A stretch of DNA of 59,797 bases, taken from contig JBKCTV010000002.1 in assembly GCA_046318595.1 (NCBI GenBank), positions 1 to 59,797 on the forward strand. Direction: 5' to 3'. The DNA comes from DAITMV01 sp046318595 (GTDB lineage: Bacteria; Pseudomonadota; Gammaproteobacteria; Burkholderiales; Burkholderiaceae_B). Shown piece by piece: positions 24,750 through 34,258 of this stretch. The notes beneath the pieces are model-generated. The model ran no database searches. It was not told where the DNA came from and saw nothing but the letters and a program-made list of their open reading frames with translations. A program made the position numbers and the translations under genes. Numbering within the stretch: the stretch's first letter is position 1; each line of letters opens with the position of its first letter.

Positions 24750-26489
24750 TCAGCCCGGGTTGCTGCATTCGCTGACAACACCGAACGGGCTGGTGACGAA
24801 GGGTGGCGTGTTTTCGGTGTCCTGCAACACCGCCGACGGTGCGGGCAAGGTGAACACCCGCGAAGTGACACTGTTCGGGCCGCTGACCATGCCGGTGGAT
24901 GCCTGCAATTTGATTTCCACCCAGGAAGCATAGCTCTGCAAATAACTCACATACACCGTAGCCGAACCGTCGGCGTCCGTGGTCAGGGTGGTCTGGCTAC
25001 CGGAAGCCGGTGCGCCACTGGCGCTACTGAGGCGTGCGTCGCCATTCGGCTCGATTAGATTATTAGTGTTCTGGTCATGCTCACCGCTATTAAGCGTACC
25101 GTCGCCATTCGTGTCTTCGGCAATGCAGGTGGCATTGCTCTGTTTTTGCCAACCGGTTTCGGTCGTCACTGCGGAGGCAAGCTTTCGATAACTGCCTTTG
25201 TAGTATTTGGTATACAGTCGGGAAAACGTGATTTTTTGATTGGCCAGCGGCGCACCGCTGCTATCAGACAACGTCGCCGTGTAGCGGACTTGGTACGAGG
25301 AGCTCGGCCCCACGGTGTTGATGGCGCCATCGCTGCCCATGGCGATCGAAATCGCGGTGCTGGAAATCGTCAGCGCCGTCGACTGCGCAGCAGTCTCCGC
25401 GAGACCGGCGACAGTGCTTTTGACGGTAACGCCGTTTTGCGCGCTGGGTGCGCTGCCCGCCGTGAACGAGCTGATGGCCGTGCCGGTGGCGTCGGTCGTC
25501 GCACTGACCGGCGATACCGAGCCATTGCCGGTCGGAACCGAAAAAACACCGTTTTGCCCTCGACCGGGTTGCCGGCGACGTCCTTGACGATGGCCTGAAC
25601 AGTCACACCAGCCCCGGGCGCCACCACCGATGGCGATGCCTGCGTAACAAGACTGGCAGGTACGGTCGCAACATACCGCAAATTCAAACTGGTCGAGCCA
25701 CCGCCTGACGTCGCCGTGATGATGGCCGTGCCGGGCGCAGTCGAGGCGGCATACAGGGTGGTCGAGGCGGTGGCGCCGCTGGGCGTCAGGTTGACGGTTT
25801 GCGAAGCGGACAGTTCGGTCGTGCAGCTTGGGTTGCTGTACAGCTTGCCGCGCGACACGCCGAAGTTGGCAGTCGGCGACGTACTGCTACCGACGAAAAC
25901 TACCGGTTGACAGCCCTCCGAGGTCGTGGCGACACCGCTATTCGGTTGTAGCGATATGTTTAGCTGACCGGTCGAACCGGTCGTACCAGAGGCCGGGGTA
26001 ACCGTCGCGCCGCTGGCCGATACGGTTATGGGCTTGTTGGGCAACGGATTGCCGGCGGCGTCTTTCAAGGTAATTACGTAGTTCGTTGCCCGGCCGGCCA
26101 CCGTACCGCTCGGCCCACCGATGGAAAGTGCGGTACCGATCAAATTGATACTTGAGGTGACCGGCGCGAGCGTACCGACCTTGGTCGTCACGGTCAACAG
26201 TTTATTGGTCAGATCGTCGCCCGCGCTCAAAGTCACGCGCGCCACGCCGGTGGCGTCCGTCGTCGCGGTCGCAGCAGACAGGACGCCACCCGTCGCGGAG
26301 AACTGCACGGGCGCATTGGCCACGGCGGCATTGCCGGCGTCCTTGACCAGCACGGTCAAGGTCACCACTTCTGTCGAACCCGTCTTCAATTCGATATTAC
26401 TGGCCGAGCCGGGCACCCTCGCCGCCGCAGGATGCAAGCAGAACGGCGGATGTCATTACAGCATAAGGATAAAGGTGCAGTTTCTTCAC
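24750..26489 (-). pseudogene. Big-1/invasin-like lipoprotein gene with two homopolymer frameshifts
   Basis: Translation starts at a GTG (26487-26489) with GGAG seven bases upstream and gives MKKLHLYPYAVMTSAVLLAS then CGG, a clear lipobox (Cys21). Within a few codons that frame stops (TAA near 26397). Losing one C from the CCC at 26411-26413 (coding strand) joins it to GSASNIELKTGS and a long run of bacterial Ig-like domains (VTLTVLVKDAGNAAVANAPV, VAGNPVEGKTVFF). At the T6 tract 25541-25546 the frame is lost again; seven T would restore TVFFSVPTGNGSVSPVS and continue to the end at 24750. The intact protein would be a surface lipoprotein of roughly 580 residues, placed directly after pilQ. Either decayed, phase variable, or affected by homopolymer sequencing error. 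Confidence 0.82.
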
Positions 26490-26504
26490 GAAAGGCTCCG
26501 TCGA

Positions 26505-28685
26505 TTAGCGGCTGGACTGGCTGGCCAGGATACGGGGGGTCAAAAACACCATGAGTTCGCGTTTTTGGCTGGAACGGGTAGTGGTCTTAAATAAATTGCC
26601 TAAGTAAGGAATGTCGCCGAGCAGCGGGGTTTTCGCCACGTCGTCGCGGTCTTCCTGCTCGAAAATACCGCCGATCACGACCGTACCGCCGTTTTCGACC
26701 AGGACTTTGGTCTGCACGTGCTTGGTGTTGATCGCCACACCGGCCTGCACCACTTCACCCTTGGCGTCTTTCGTGATGTCGACATCCAGGGTCACGCCGC
26801 CTTCTGGCGTGATCTGCGGCGTCACTTCCAGCTTCAGATTGGCTTTACGGAAACTGACTGCGGTAGCACCGCTGCTCGACGCCGAGTTATACGGAAACTC
26901 GGTGCCCTGCTCGATCAGTGCTTTGACCTGATCGGCCGTAATGACACGCGGACTCGAAATCACCTTGCCTTTGCCATCCGCTTCCAGGGCATTGAGTTCG
27001 AGGTTGATGAATTGCGTCAGCTTGGAGTTGAACAAGCTAAGCGCCACCGAGCTTGCTGCAAAGCCATTGACCGAGTTGACCGGCAGATTCACCAGGTTGG
27101 TCGTGGCGGCCGCTGGTACCTCAGGAACCCCGAGCTGACCGGTCGTGCTGGCAATCGCAGCAGTCTTGGCGCCGATCGTCGAATACATGCCCGTTCCGGG
27201 AATCTTGCTGCCGGTCGAACCGTTAGCCGCGACACCCCGGAGATCGGCGATGCCGAGCTTCGCGCCCAGAGCCGATCCGAAGGTGCTTTCGGCAATGACC
27301 ACGCGCGCTTCGATCATGACCTGGCGCACCGGAACATCCAGGCGGCTCACGAGCTTGCGGATCTGGTCGAGCTGCGCCGGAACATCCTGGACGAATACTT
27401 GGTTGGTCCGCGCATCGCGCACCGCGCTGCCGCGTCTGGACAACAGGCGCTGGCGATCGTTGGTGATCAAGGCCACCACGTCGTCGGCTTTTTGATAGTT
27501 CAAGCTGAAGCTTTCCAAACGCAGGGGCTCCAGATCGGAGAGCTGGCTCTTGGCCTGCAAATCGCTCTGTTCACGTTGTGCCAACTCGGCGGCAGGGGCC
27601 ACCAGCATGACATTCCCCGTTTGCCGGATATCGAGGCCCTTGCTTTTCAAAACGATGTCCATGGCTTGGTCCCAGGGCACGTTTTTCAGGCGCAGTGTGG
27701 CGTTGCCGGTCACCGAATCGCTGGCGATGATGTTCAGGTTGGTGAACTCCGCGAAGACTTGCAACAAAGCGCGGATATCGGCGTTTTGAAAGTTCAGTGA
27801 AATGCGTTCGCCGCGAAACTGCTTGTTTTTCGAGAGCAGCGCGCTACGGCTCGGGTCGGAGCTCATTGGCCGCAGGTCCAGGATCAGCCGGCGGTTTTCC
27901 TGGTAACTCGAATGCTCCCAGTAGCCATTGGTCTCGATTTTTATTTGCGTACCGTTACCGGTCTGGCGTGTGGCGATCGTTTTGACGGGTGTCCCGAAAT
28001 CGCCAACATCGAGCATTTTCTGCAGGCCGTCGGCGATGCCGGAGGACTGCAGATCGACCACCAGTTGACCGCTTTCGGTGCGCACTTCTGGGCGGATGTC
28101 TGTACCGGAGAAGTCCATCACGATGCGCCCTTCGCCTTCTTTACCACGCCGGAAGTCCAGTCCGCTCAGAGTCGAGGCGCGCACCACGGGCTCACCGGCG
28201 CGGCTATCGACCGAGCCGCCATTGACCGGCCGCAGCTGCACGACCAGGCTGTTGCCTTTGGCCACGACCTCGGCATCCATCGGCTGGCGAAGGCTCATCA
28301 CCACGCGCGTTTTGCTATCCGACTGCACGAGGCTAACGCCACGCACATCAGGCGACAACGACTCGAAGACACTTTTCCCGGATAAATTTTTAACGGGCGG
28401 CAGGTCGATGATCAATCGGGCCGGATCGACAGTAGAAAATGTTCGGATCGTATTGCCCAGGGGTTTGGAAAACTCCAGCACGATATTGGATTGGCGCGCG
28501 GACGTTTGCACATCGATTTTTTTGAATGCGGACGACTCCGGCTCCTCCGGCGCGCCATACGCTGGCGGCACGATCAGGAGTAAAAGGCCGGTCAGTGTCG
28601 CACCAAGCGCCTGCCGGGCCATTTCGACGCCAAAGTGGCGCAACCGTTTGTTAGTCTGAATCTGCATTTGGGCCTCAATTCGCAT
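26505..28685 (-). CDS. pilQ: type IV pilus secretin PilQ
   Basis: 726 residues. Outer-membrane channel through which the type IV pilus passes and DNA may enter. After a signal peptide (about 25-45) come two AMIN peptidoglycan-binding domains (about 55-240), a secretin N-terminal region (NFQNADIRALLQVFAEFTN) and the secretin core with VISSPRVITADQVKALIEQG, VTPQITPEGGVTLDVDI and the closing TPLLGDIPYLGNLF and RELMVFLTPRIL. Last gene of pilMNOPQ, ten bases after pilP. Confidence 0.97.
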   Translation of the reverse strand: MRIEAQMQIQTNKRLRHFGVEMARQALGATLTGLLLLIVPPAYGAPEEPESSAFKKIDVQTSARQSNIVLEFSKPLGNTIRTFSTVDPARLIIDLPPVKNLSGKSVFESLSPDVRGVSLVQSDSKTRVVMSLRQPMDAEVVAKGNSLVVQLRPVNGGSVDSRAGEPVVRASTLSGLDFRRGKEGEGRIVMDFSGTDIRPEVRTESGQLVVDLQSSGIADGLQKMLDVGDFGTPVKTIATRQTGNGTQIKIETNGYWEHSSYQENRRLILDLRPMSSDPSRSALLSKNKQFRGERISLNFQNADIRALLQVFAEFTNLNIIASDSVTGNATLRLKNVPWDQAMDIVLKSKGLDIRQTGNVMLVAPAAELAQREQSDLQAKSQLSDLEPLRLESFSLNYQKADDVVALITNDRQRLLSRRGSAVRDARTNQVFVQDVPAQLDQIRKLVSRLDVPVRQVMIEARVVIAESTFGSALGAKLGIADLRGVAANGSTGSKIPGTGMYSTIGAKTAAIASTTGQLGVPEVPAAATTNLVNLPVNSVNGFAASSVALSLFNSKLTQFINLELNALEADGKGKVISSPRVITADQVKALIEQGTEFPYNSASSSGATAVSFRKANLKLEVTPQITPEGGVTLDVDITKDAKGEVVQAGVAINTKHVQTKVLVENGGTVVIGGIFEQEDRDDVAKTPLLGDIPYLGNLFKTTTRSSQKRELMVFLTPRILASQSSR

Positions 28686-28695
28686 TTTTATCTGC

Positions 28696-29202
28696 CTATT
28701 TCAATTCCAACGTACCTGTCCGTGTCGTCCATTTGCCGATGTCGTTTTGGGTTGGTTCGACAAACGAGAGACGGCTGTCCTCGATACTGGCGATCCGACC
28801 GGCACGCACGCCAATCAGGTCGCCTTTGTAGGCACGTATGAGGCGGTCGCCCAGACGGACCAATGCCACGCGCTGGCCGCTTTGCATGAATTGCCCCACG
28901 AAAACCATCTGCTCGACAGGCTGGCCGACCAACGGATATTTATTTTGCAAGCGCAGATCGACGTTTTTCGATGTGCGGCTGGCGGGGTAGGGGCGAAGCG
29001 GGTCGAAAATATCTTTATTGGCGACGTTCGCCACCAGTTGACGCTGCGGAAACGCCGGCAAGGGGTCGATGCGGGCACTGGCTTGCGCTTGTTGGCGCTG
29101 GGCTTGCACCCAGGCCCCCAAGTCGTCCGGTTCGGGCACCAGCTCCAATACACAGCCCGACAGCATTACCGACAAACATAGCGCTGAATAAATGATTTTC
29201 AT
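28696..29202 (-). CDS. pilP: type IV pilus assembly lipoprotein PilP
   Basis: 168 residues. Inner-membrane lipoprotein (lipobox VMLSGC, Cys17) that links the PilMNO complex to PilQ. Typical features are the early DDLGAWVQ segment, the DPLRPYP stretch in the disordered middle, and the C-terminal beta domain ending NDIGKWTTRTGTLELK. Confidence 0.95.
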   Translation of the reverse strand: MKIIYSALCLSVMLSGCVLELVPEPDDLGAWVQAQRQQAQASARIDPLPAFPQRQLVANVANKDIFDPLRPYPASRTSKNVDLRLQNKYPLVGQPVEQMVFVGQFMQSGQRVALVRLGDRLIRAYKGDLIGVRAGRIASIEDSRLSFVEPTQNDIGKWTTRTGTLELK

Positions 29203-29211
29203 GGCGTTTCC

Positions 29212-29817
29212 TCAGCTTGGACCACCGGGCTGCCGGAATGCCAACAGCTTGGCATCCAGAAGCATGTCGCTACCGGGTTGAAAGGTCAGGCGCATTTCGT
29301 CGAACATCATCAGCCGGGGCTGCATGGCAATCGTGCCGATGAAGCGGGACAAATCTTGAAATTTACCTTTCATCTGCACCCGGACAGGCACCGCACCGAA
29401 ATTTTCGCCCTGAATCGGGGCCTCCGGCTGAAACAGTTCAAAGCGCAGATCGTGCTCGTAACCGATGCGGTTGACCTGCGAGAGAATCTTCGGCATTTCT
29501 TCGCTCGGCGGCAGCAGCGCATCGAGCTTTTGCAAACGTTCGCGAGCCTCGATGCTTTGTTCGCGCAGCAGCGGCAAGGTGGCCGCCTTGGCGAACTTCG
29601 CCTGGAGCTGCGCTTTCAAATCCTGCTCGGTGGCTTTGGCGGCTTCGAGCGCCTCAATCTGTGGCGCGAACAACTGCCAATACCAAGCGCCCGTGAGCGC
29701 AGCGATCAACACAACGAATAAAACGATTTTCGGTAAACCGCGCCAGTCGGGTATGTTCTTGAAATCGAACTGCGATAAATCGATATCAAGGTTTCCGCTG
29801 AAAATATTGCTGGCCAT
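29212..29817 (-). CDS. pilO: type IV pilus assembly protein PilO
   Basis: 201 residues. Inner-membrane protein with one N-terminal transmembrane helix (about 30-48, VLFVVLIAALTGAWYW), a coiled coil (about 50-100) and a ferredoxin-like C-terminal domain (VRVQMKGKFQDLSRFIGTIA). It pairs with PilN. It overlaps pilN by one base. Confidence 0.94.
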   Translation of the reverse strand: MASNIFSGNLDIDLSQFDFKNIPDWRGLPKIVLFVVLIAALTGAWYWQLFAPQIEALEAAKATEQDLKAQLQAKFAKAATLPLLREQSIEARERLQKLDALLPPSEEMPKILSQVNRIGYEHDLRFELFQPEAPIQGENFGAVPVRVQMKGKFQDLSRFIGTIAMQPRLMMFDEMRLTFQPGSDMLLDAKLLAFRQPGGPS

Positions 29818-30479
29818 TAGCGCGCTCCGTTAGGCGTTGAATTGAGATCGGGACCACGCCGGTTGGCCTGGGCCAGAATGGCGAAAGTTCGCGCGCCGGG
29901 GCCCTGAGGTACGGAGACGTCACCCCCCCCCGGCTGCGCCGGCGCACTGCCGTTGGCTGGTTTCGCGACGGCGGTGGGAGCACCCAAAGTCGACGCATCT
30001 TGTTTGACCAGCTTCAAGCTGGAGGATTTGAGTGTCTCCAGTTTCGCCAGCTTTGCCAGCCACTGTGCCAGCCGTTCATTCGAAGAAGCCAAACCGTTGA
30101 TTTCCAGGGTTTTGTATTTCAGGTTGAAATCGACCAAGGACGCATCGTGTGGAATACCGTCGTGCAGATCATTCAACAGCGAACTCAATAAAGTGCGGTC
30201 GGTGTTGAGGGAAGCGATCGTATCGATGCGCCGTGCCAAACCCTGAATCTCGCCTTCCAATCGTGCGATTTCCGCCAGTTCACTCGACAAGGTGTTCTGC
30301 TCCTGGGTCAGACGGTCGTTGCGCACGCCCTGACGATCAATTTGCATCGCCGTCCACCAGGTAGTGGCTGCGAGCCCGGCGCAGGTAGCGAATGCACAGA
30401 TCGCCAGTTGGGCAAAAAAATGCTTGCGGCGGACGAGCTGCTGCTGCTGCCGGTAAGGGAGAAGATTGAAACGGATCAC
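29817..30479 (-). CDS. pilN: type IV pilus assembly protein PilN
   Basis: 220 residues from the GTG at 30477-30479, which overlaps the pilM stop. This start gives MIRFNLLPYRQQQQL, the conserved cytoplasmic tail that binds the groove of PilM. A transmembrane helix (about 20-40), a coiled coil and a ferredoxin-like domain follow. The last 40 residues are a low-complexity tail (ANGSAPAQPGGGDVSV) encoded across a nine-G tract, so length or sequence of the tail could change by slippage. Confidence 0.94.
   Translation of the reverse strand: MIRFNLLPYRQQQQLVRRKHFFAQLAICAFATCAGLAATTWWTAMQIDRQGVRNDRLTQEQNTLSSELAEIARLEGEIQGLARRIDTIASLNTDRTLLSSLLNDLHDGIPHDASLVDFNLKYKTLEINGLASSNERLAQWLAKLAKLETLKSSSLKLVKQDASTLGAPTAVAKPANGSAPAQPGGGDVSVPQGPGARTFAILAQANRRGPDLNSTPNGAR
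29923..29931 (-). repeat. G9 homopolymer inside pilN
   Basis: Nine consecutive G on the coding strand encode the Gly-Gly-Gly in QPGGGDV. It is in frame here. One base gained or lost would replace roughly the last 38 residues of PilN and could extend into pilO, which starts one base before the pilN end. Confidence 0.9.
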
Positions 30480-31423
30480 ACCGCACCTCCAGTCGCCAAC
30501 CCGTAAGCCGCGGGCAACTCGCACCACACCTCGGGATCGATATCGGTCGGGCAAGTATCGACGACGGAATGCGCCGACTGGCCCATGAGACGTTCAACGA
30601 CGGCCAGCCAGTCGCGGTAACAGGCGCGCGCGCCGGTCGCAAACAGCACGGTTTCGAATTTCGGTTGGGCACCGCCGGCCAGCATGGCCGCATGCAGCTG
30701 CTCCAGGCTCCAGCCAGCGGCTGCTGGCCCTTGATCGCCGACCACCGGCATCGACTGATCGAAAGTCACCATGCCGTCCTGGGCGTGCACCAGACGCACC
30801 CGGTGCTCATCGGCCTCCACCATGCAAACCTGGCGATCGACGGTTTCTCGGGTCATGCGGATGGCACCGTCGACTTGGGCAAACCCCTCCAGGTCGACGC
30901 CGCTGAGCTTCAGGTTAAGCCTGGCGAATACATCGATCAGCTTGTCGAGCATTTCTTTGCGCAAGGCGGCTACCACCAGCTTGGGCAGCGGTCCGCCCGC
31001 CGACTGATAGTCGAAATAAATTTCACTGGCATCGCAGTTGAGGGCGGTTTCGAGGTGATGCTCCACTTCTAAAGTGGTCATTTCGCTGTCGTTGCCGGTG
31101 TCCAGAGCGAGCTGATCTATGAAAGCGCGGTTGGCCGGAATCGCCGCCACCGCATCTTCCGGCCGCAGATTATGCTTGCTCAGATAATCAGCCAGCGATT
31201 CGGCAAACCGGTTGATGTCGAGCACGTCGCCCCGGTCAAGACACTGCGGTGGCGGTGTCCATAAACCCGCGTGCAGAATCTGCTGGCGACGGCTGCCAGC
31301 GTGCCGGATAGCGCAGACCGCAGGTCTGTTTTTGGCGAGATCGATACCGAGCCGCAAACCGTAGGTCGAGGATTCGCGACGGGAAACGGCGGCGGATAGG
31401 CCACCCTTAAACGGAAATTTCAT
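30476..31423 (-). CDS. pilM: type IV pilus assembly ATPase-like protein PilM
   Basis: 315 residues from the ATG at 31421-31423; an upstream TTG at 31438 is possible but unneeded. Actin-like cytoplasmic protein of the inner-membrane platform that binds the PilN tail. Motifs: LRLGIDLAKNRPAVCAI (phosphate 1), EVEHHLETALNCDASEIYFD, LKLSGVDLEGFAQVDGAIR and the nucleotide region TVLFATGARAC. First gene of pilMNOPQ; divergent from the penicillin-binding protein gene, as in many betaproteobacteria. Confidence 0.94.
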   Translation of the reverse strand: MKFPFKGGLSAAVSRRESSTYGLRLGIDLAKNRPAVCAIRHAGSRRQQILHAGLWTPPPQCLDRGDVLDINRFAESLADYLSKHNLRPEDAVAAIPANRAFIDQLALDTGNDSEMTTLEVEHHLETALNCDASEIYFDYQSAGGPLPKLVVAALRKEMLDKLIDVFARLNLKLSGVDLEGFAQVDGAIRMTRETVDRQVCMVEADEHRVRLVHAQDGMVTFDQSMPVVGDQGPAAAGWSLEQLHAAMLAGGAQPKFETVLFATGARACYRDWLAVVERLMGQSAHSVVDTCPTDIDPEVWCELPAAYGLATGGAV

Positions 31424-31452
31424 GCAGATCTCACACAAGGAGCAGTCACGTC

Positions 31453-31481
31453 AGATTAGGGGGATCCACGACGGGTAGCAA
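31453..31481 (-). promoter_or_regulatory. tentative pilM promoter
   Basis: TTGCTA (31476-31481) and TAATCT (31453-31458) are 17 bases apart on the minus strand, 30 bases before the pilM ATG. The -10 is a weak match. A G7 run (31507-31513) lies between this and the divergent gene; its length could affect promoter spacing on either strand. Confidence 0.3.
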
Positions 31482-31528
31482 CCCTCTAGTGCGTGGCCCC
31501 TAGGACGGGGGGGAACCCATGCCCGCTC

Positions 31529-31555
31529 TTGGCTGCGGTGGAGTCGCAGTACAAT
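31529..31555 (+). promoter_or_regulatory. tentative ponA promoter
   Basis: TACAAT (31550-31555) is a good -10 and TTGGCT (31529-31534) a fair -35 with a short 15-base spacer. TACAAT overlaps the ATG at 31554; if this is the real promoter, translation must begin at the GTG at 31587. Confidence 0.35.
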
Positions 31556-33911
31556 GCCGCATTGCTTAGCCCCACGAACCGACACCGTGAAAACCTCAGC
31601 CCCCAAGCGCCCCGCTGGTCCGCCCACGCCCGCCGTATGGCTCAGCCGTTTGCTCGGCGCGGGCATCGTCCTGCTGATTTGTGGTCTGCTGATCCTGGGG
31701 GTTGCACTGACACTGATCTACCCCCACCTGCCAAGCCTCGAATCACTGACCGATTATCGGCCCAAAGTGCCACTGCGCGTGTATACCGAAGACGGAGAAC
31801 TAATCGGCGAGTTCGGCGAAGAGCGGCGCAACCCGGTCCGAATCCAGAACGTGCCGACCGTATTGAAACAAGCGATTCTCGCAGCGGAAGACGACAGCTT
31901 CTATCAGCACGGCGGTATCGATTACATGGGCGTGATGCGTGCCGCGCTGTCCAACATCACCTCGGGCGGTAAAGCGCAGGGTGCCAGCACCATCACCATG
32001 CAGGTGGCGCGTAATTTCTTTTTGACCAAGGAAAAAACCTGGACCCGCAAGCTCTACGAGATCTTGCTGGCGTTCAAGATCGAGGCCAGTCTCAGCAAAG
32101 ACCAGATTTTCGAGCTCTACATCAACCAGATCTATCTGGGACAACGCGCATACGGTTTTGCGTCGGCCTCGCGCATCTATTTCAACAAACCGCTCAAGGA
32201 CCTGTCCGCGGCCGAGGCCGCCATGCTGGCTGGCTTGCCCAAAGCACCCTCGGCCTACAACCCGGTCGTCAATCCCAAACGCGCCACTGCGCGCCAGCAC
32301 TACATTTTGGGACGGATGCGCATGCTGGGCTTTCTGGCCGAAGAAGACTATCAGCAGGCGCTCAAGCAGATCTTGAGCTTTAAACCAGGAGCGAGCGAAT
32401 ACCACATACACGCCGAATACGTGGCGGAAGCGGCCCGGCTGATGGCAGCGGAGACGTTTAAAGACGAGGTTTATACCCGCGGCATCAACGTATACACGAC
32501 GATTCTGAAAAACGATCAGATCGCCGCCTACAATGCCGTGCGGCGCGGTATTCTTGGGTACGAACGCCGCCAGGCGTATCGCGGACCGGAAGGCTTCGTC
32601 GACCTGAAAGGCAGCACGGCGGAACGCGATGCGCTGATCGACGACGCCATCATCGATCATCCGGACGCAGACGGTTTGCTGTCCGCCGTGGTGCTGGAGG
32701 CCAAACCGCAAAGTTTGAAGGTGGCGCGCAGCAAAAACGAAATCATCACCATCACCGGCGAAGGGCTGCGAATGGCCTTGCCCTGGCTGCAGTCCAACGC
32801 CCCCGCCAACCGCAAGCTCATGGCGGGCGCCATCGTGCGCATCACCAAAGACGCCAAGGAGCGGTATGAGGTCTTGCACATGCCGGAAGTCGAGTCGGCC
32901 TTCGTGTCCATCAGTTCGGGCGATGGCGCAATCAGGTCCCTGGTCGGCGGCTTCGACTTCGGCAAAAACAAGTTCAATCATGTAACGCAGGCATGGCGGC
33001 AGCCCGGCTCCAGCTTCAAACCTTTCATTTATTCAGCCGCTCTCGAAAAAGGGTTTTCGCCGACCACCATGGTGAATGACGCTCCCATCCATTTCGATGC
33101 CGGCGCGGGCGGGCAGCCGTGGGACCCGAAAAACTACGATGGCAAATACGAAGGCCCGATGCGTCTGCGCCAGGCCCTGGCCAAGTCAAAAAACATGGTG
33201 TCGATCCGCGTGCTACAGGCGATTGGTCCGAAATACGGCCAGGAATGGGCCACACGCTTCGGTTTCGAGGCAGCCAAACACCCGGCTTACCTGACCTTGG
33301 CACTCGGCGCCGGAGCGGTCACACCGCTGCAGATGGCCGGCGGTTATGCCGTTTTCGCCAACGGCGGCTATCGGGTATTGCCATATTTGATTGCCAAAAT
33401 CACCGACAATGAAGGCCATATTCTGGCTCAGGCCAAGCCCATGCAGGCGGGCGAGGAGCGCGGGCGAGTCATCGAGGCGCGTAATGCCTTCATGATGGAC
33501 AGCTTGTTGAAGGAAGTGGTTCGCAGCGGCACCGCTGCCCGTGCAATGAGTCTCAAGCGAACCGACTTGGCTGGTAAGACCGGGACGACCAACGATTCCC
33601 ACGACGCCTGGTTCGCCGGTTATCACCCCGCACTGGTGGGAATCGCCTGGGTCGGCTACGACCAACCCAAGAAGCTCGGCGATCGGGAGACCGGCGGCGG
33701 CCTGGCGCTGCCGATCTGGATAGACTACATGACCTCAGCGCTGCGGCGTCTGCCGGAGAGCCAGCGTACCGTGCCCGATGGTATCTCCGTGGTCAACGAC
33801 GAGTTTTTCTATGTCGAATACGTGCCCGGGGCGGGCGTGAACAGCGTTGGCATGGAAAACTCGGCGCCGGCCGGAGGCTTGCTGCCGGCGGAGATAGGAC
33901 AGCAGAACTGA
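31554..33911 (+). CDS. mrcA: penicillin-binding protein 1A
   Basis: 785 residues from the ATG at 31554 (GGAG ten bases before); a GTG at 31587 would give MKTSAPKRP and fits the possible promoter better. Bifunctional peptidoglycan synthase: one transmembrane helix (about 31-55), a GT51 domain with the catalytic Glu112 (AAEDDSFYQHGG) and GASTITMQVARNFFL, and a transpeptidase with SSFK (near 486), SKN (LAKSKNMVS) and KTG (AGKTGTTNDSHDAWF). An OB-like insertion (about 330-470) is typical of PBP1A. Divergent from pilM. Confidence 0.96.
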   Translation: MPHCLAPRTDTVKTSAPKRPAGPPTPAVWLSRLLGAGIVLLICGLLILGVALTLIYPHLPSLESLTDYRPKVPLRVYTEDGELIGEFGEERRNPVRIQNVPTVLKQAILAAEDDSFYQHGGIDYMGVMRAALSNITSGGKAQGASTITMQVARNFFLTKEKTWTRKLYEILLAFKIEASLSKDQIFELYINQIYLGQRAYGFASASRIYFNKPLKDLSAAEAAMLAGLPKAPSAYNPVVNPKRATARQHYILGRMRMLGFLAEEDYQQALKQILSFKPGASEYHIHAEYVAEAARLMAAETFKDEVYTRGINVYTTILKNDQIAAYNAVRRGILGYERRQAYRGPEGFVDLKGSTAERDALIDDAIIDHPDADGLLSAVVLEAKPQSLKVARSKNEIITITGEGLRMALPWLQSNAPANRKLMAGAIVRITKDAKERYEVLHMPEVESAFVSISSGDGAIRSLVGGFDFGKNKFNHVTQAWRQPGSSFKPFIYSAALEKGFSPTTMVNDAPIHFDAGAGGQPWDPKNYDGKYEGPMRLRQALAKSKNMVSIRVLQAIGPKYGQEWATRFGFEAAKHPAYLTLALGAGAVTPLQMAGGYAVFANGGYRVLPYLIAKITDNEGHILAQAKPMQAGEERGRVIEARNAFMMDSLLKEVVRSGTAARAMSLKRTDLAGKTGTTNDSHDAWFAGYHPALVGIAWVGYDQPKKLGDRETGGGLALPIWIDYMTSALRRLPESQRTVPDGISVVNDEFFYVEYVPGAGVNSVGMENSAPAGGLLPAEIGQQN

Positions 33912-33925
33912 ACGGAAGCAGGGTT

Positions 33926-34255
33926 TTAAGACAACCCCCATGAACCGCCGCCTACCTGCTGAGCCAATATTGCCGCAAGCTCAGCCAGAAAAGGGGCGGC
34001 CGTGCGGGTATTGCGCCATTGGCCGTCCTGCCAGCGATAGTGATAACCGCCGCTGCGGGCAGCGAGCCATAATTCCCTTGTCGGCGTTTGCGCATTGACG
34101 ATCACTTTGCCCGCACTGTCGAAGTCGAGCGTCAACACATGGCCTTCGCGGCGGAGATCCACATCCACGTCAAACGCCTCGGCCTGGGTTTCGACCGCCG
34201 TTTCCAGTCGATTCAACGTATCATTCACCTGTTGCAGAAACTCGCTCTCGTTCAT
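33926..34255 (-). CDS. cyaY: frataxin-like iron donor CyaY
   Basis: 109 residues from the ATG at 34255 (MNESEFLQQVND). Binds iron and regulates IscS in iron-sulphur cluster assembly. An acidic first helix (ETQAEAFDVDVD) and the strands VLTLDF, KVIVNAQTPTRELWLA and GGYHYRW are the family pattern. Its start codon is three bases from the start of the divergent lptM. Confidence 0.93.
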   Translation of the reverse strand: MNESEFLQQVNDTLNRLETAVETQAEAFDVDVDLRREGHVLTLDFDSAGKVIVNAQTPTRELWLAARSGGYHYRWQDGQWRNTRTAAPFLAELAAILAQQVGGGSWGLS

Positions 34256-34258
34256 CGT

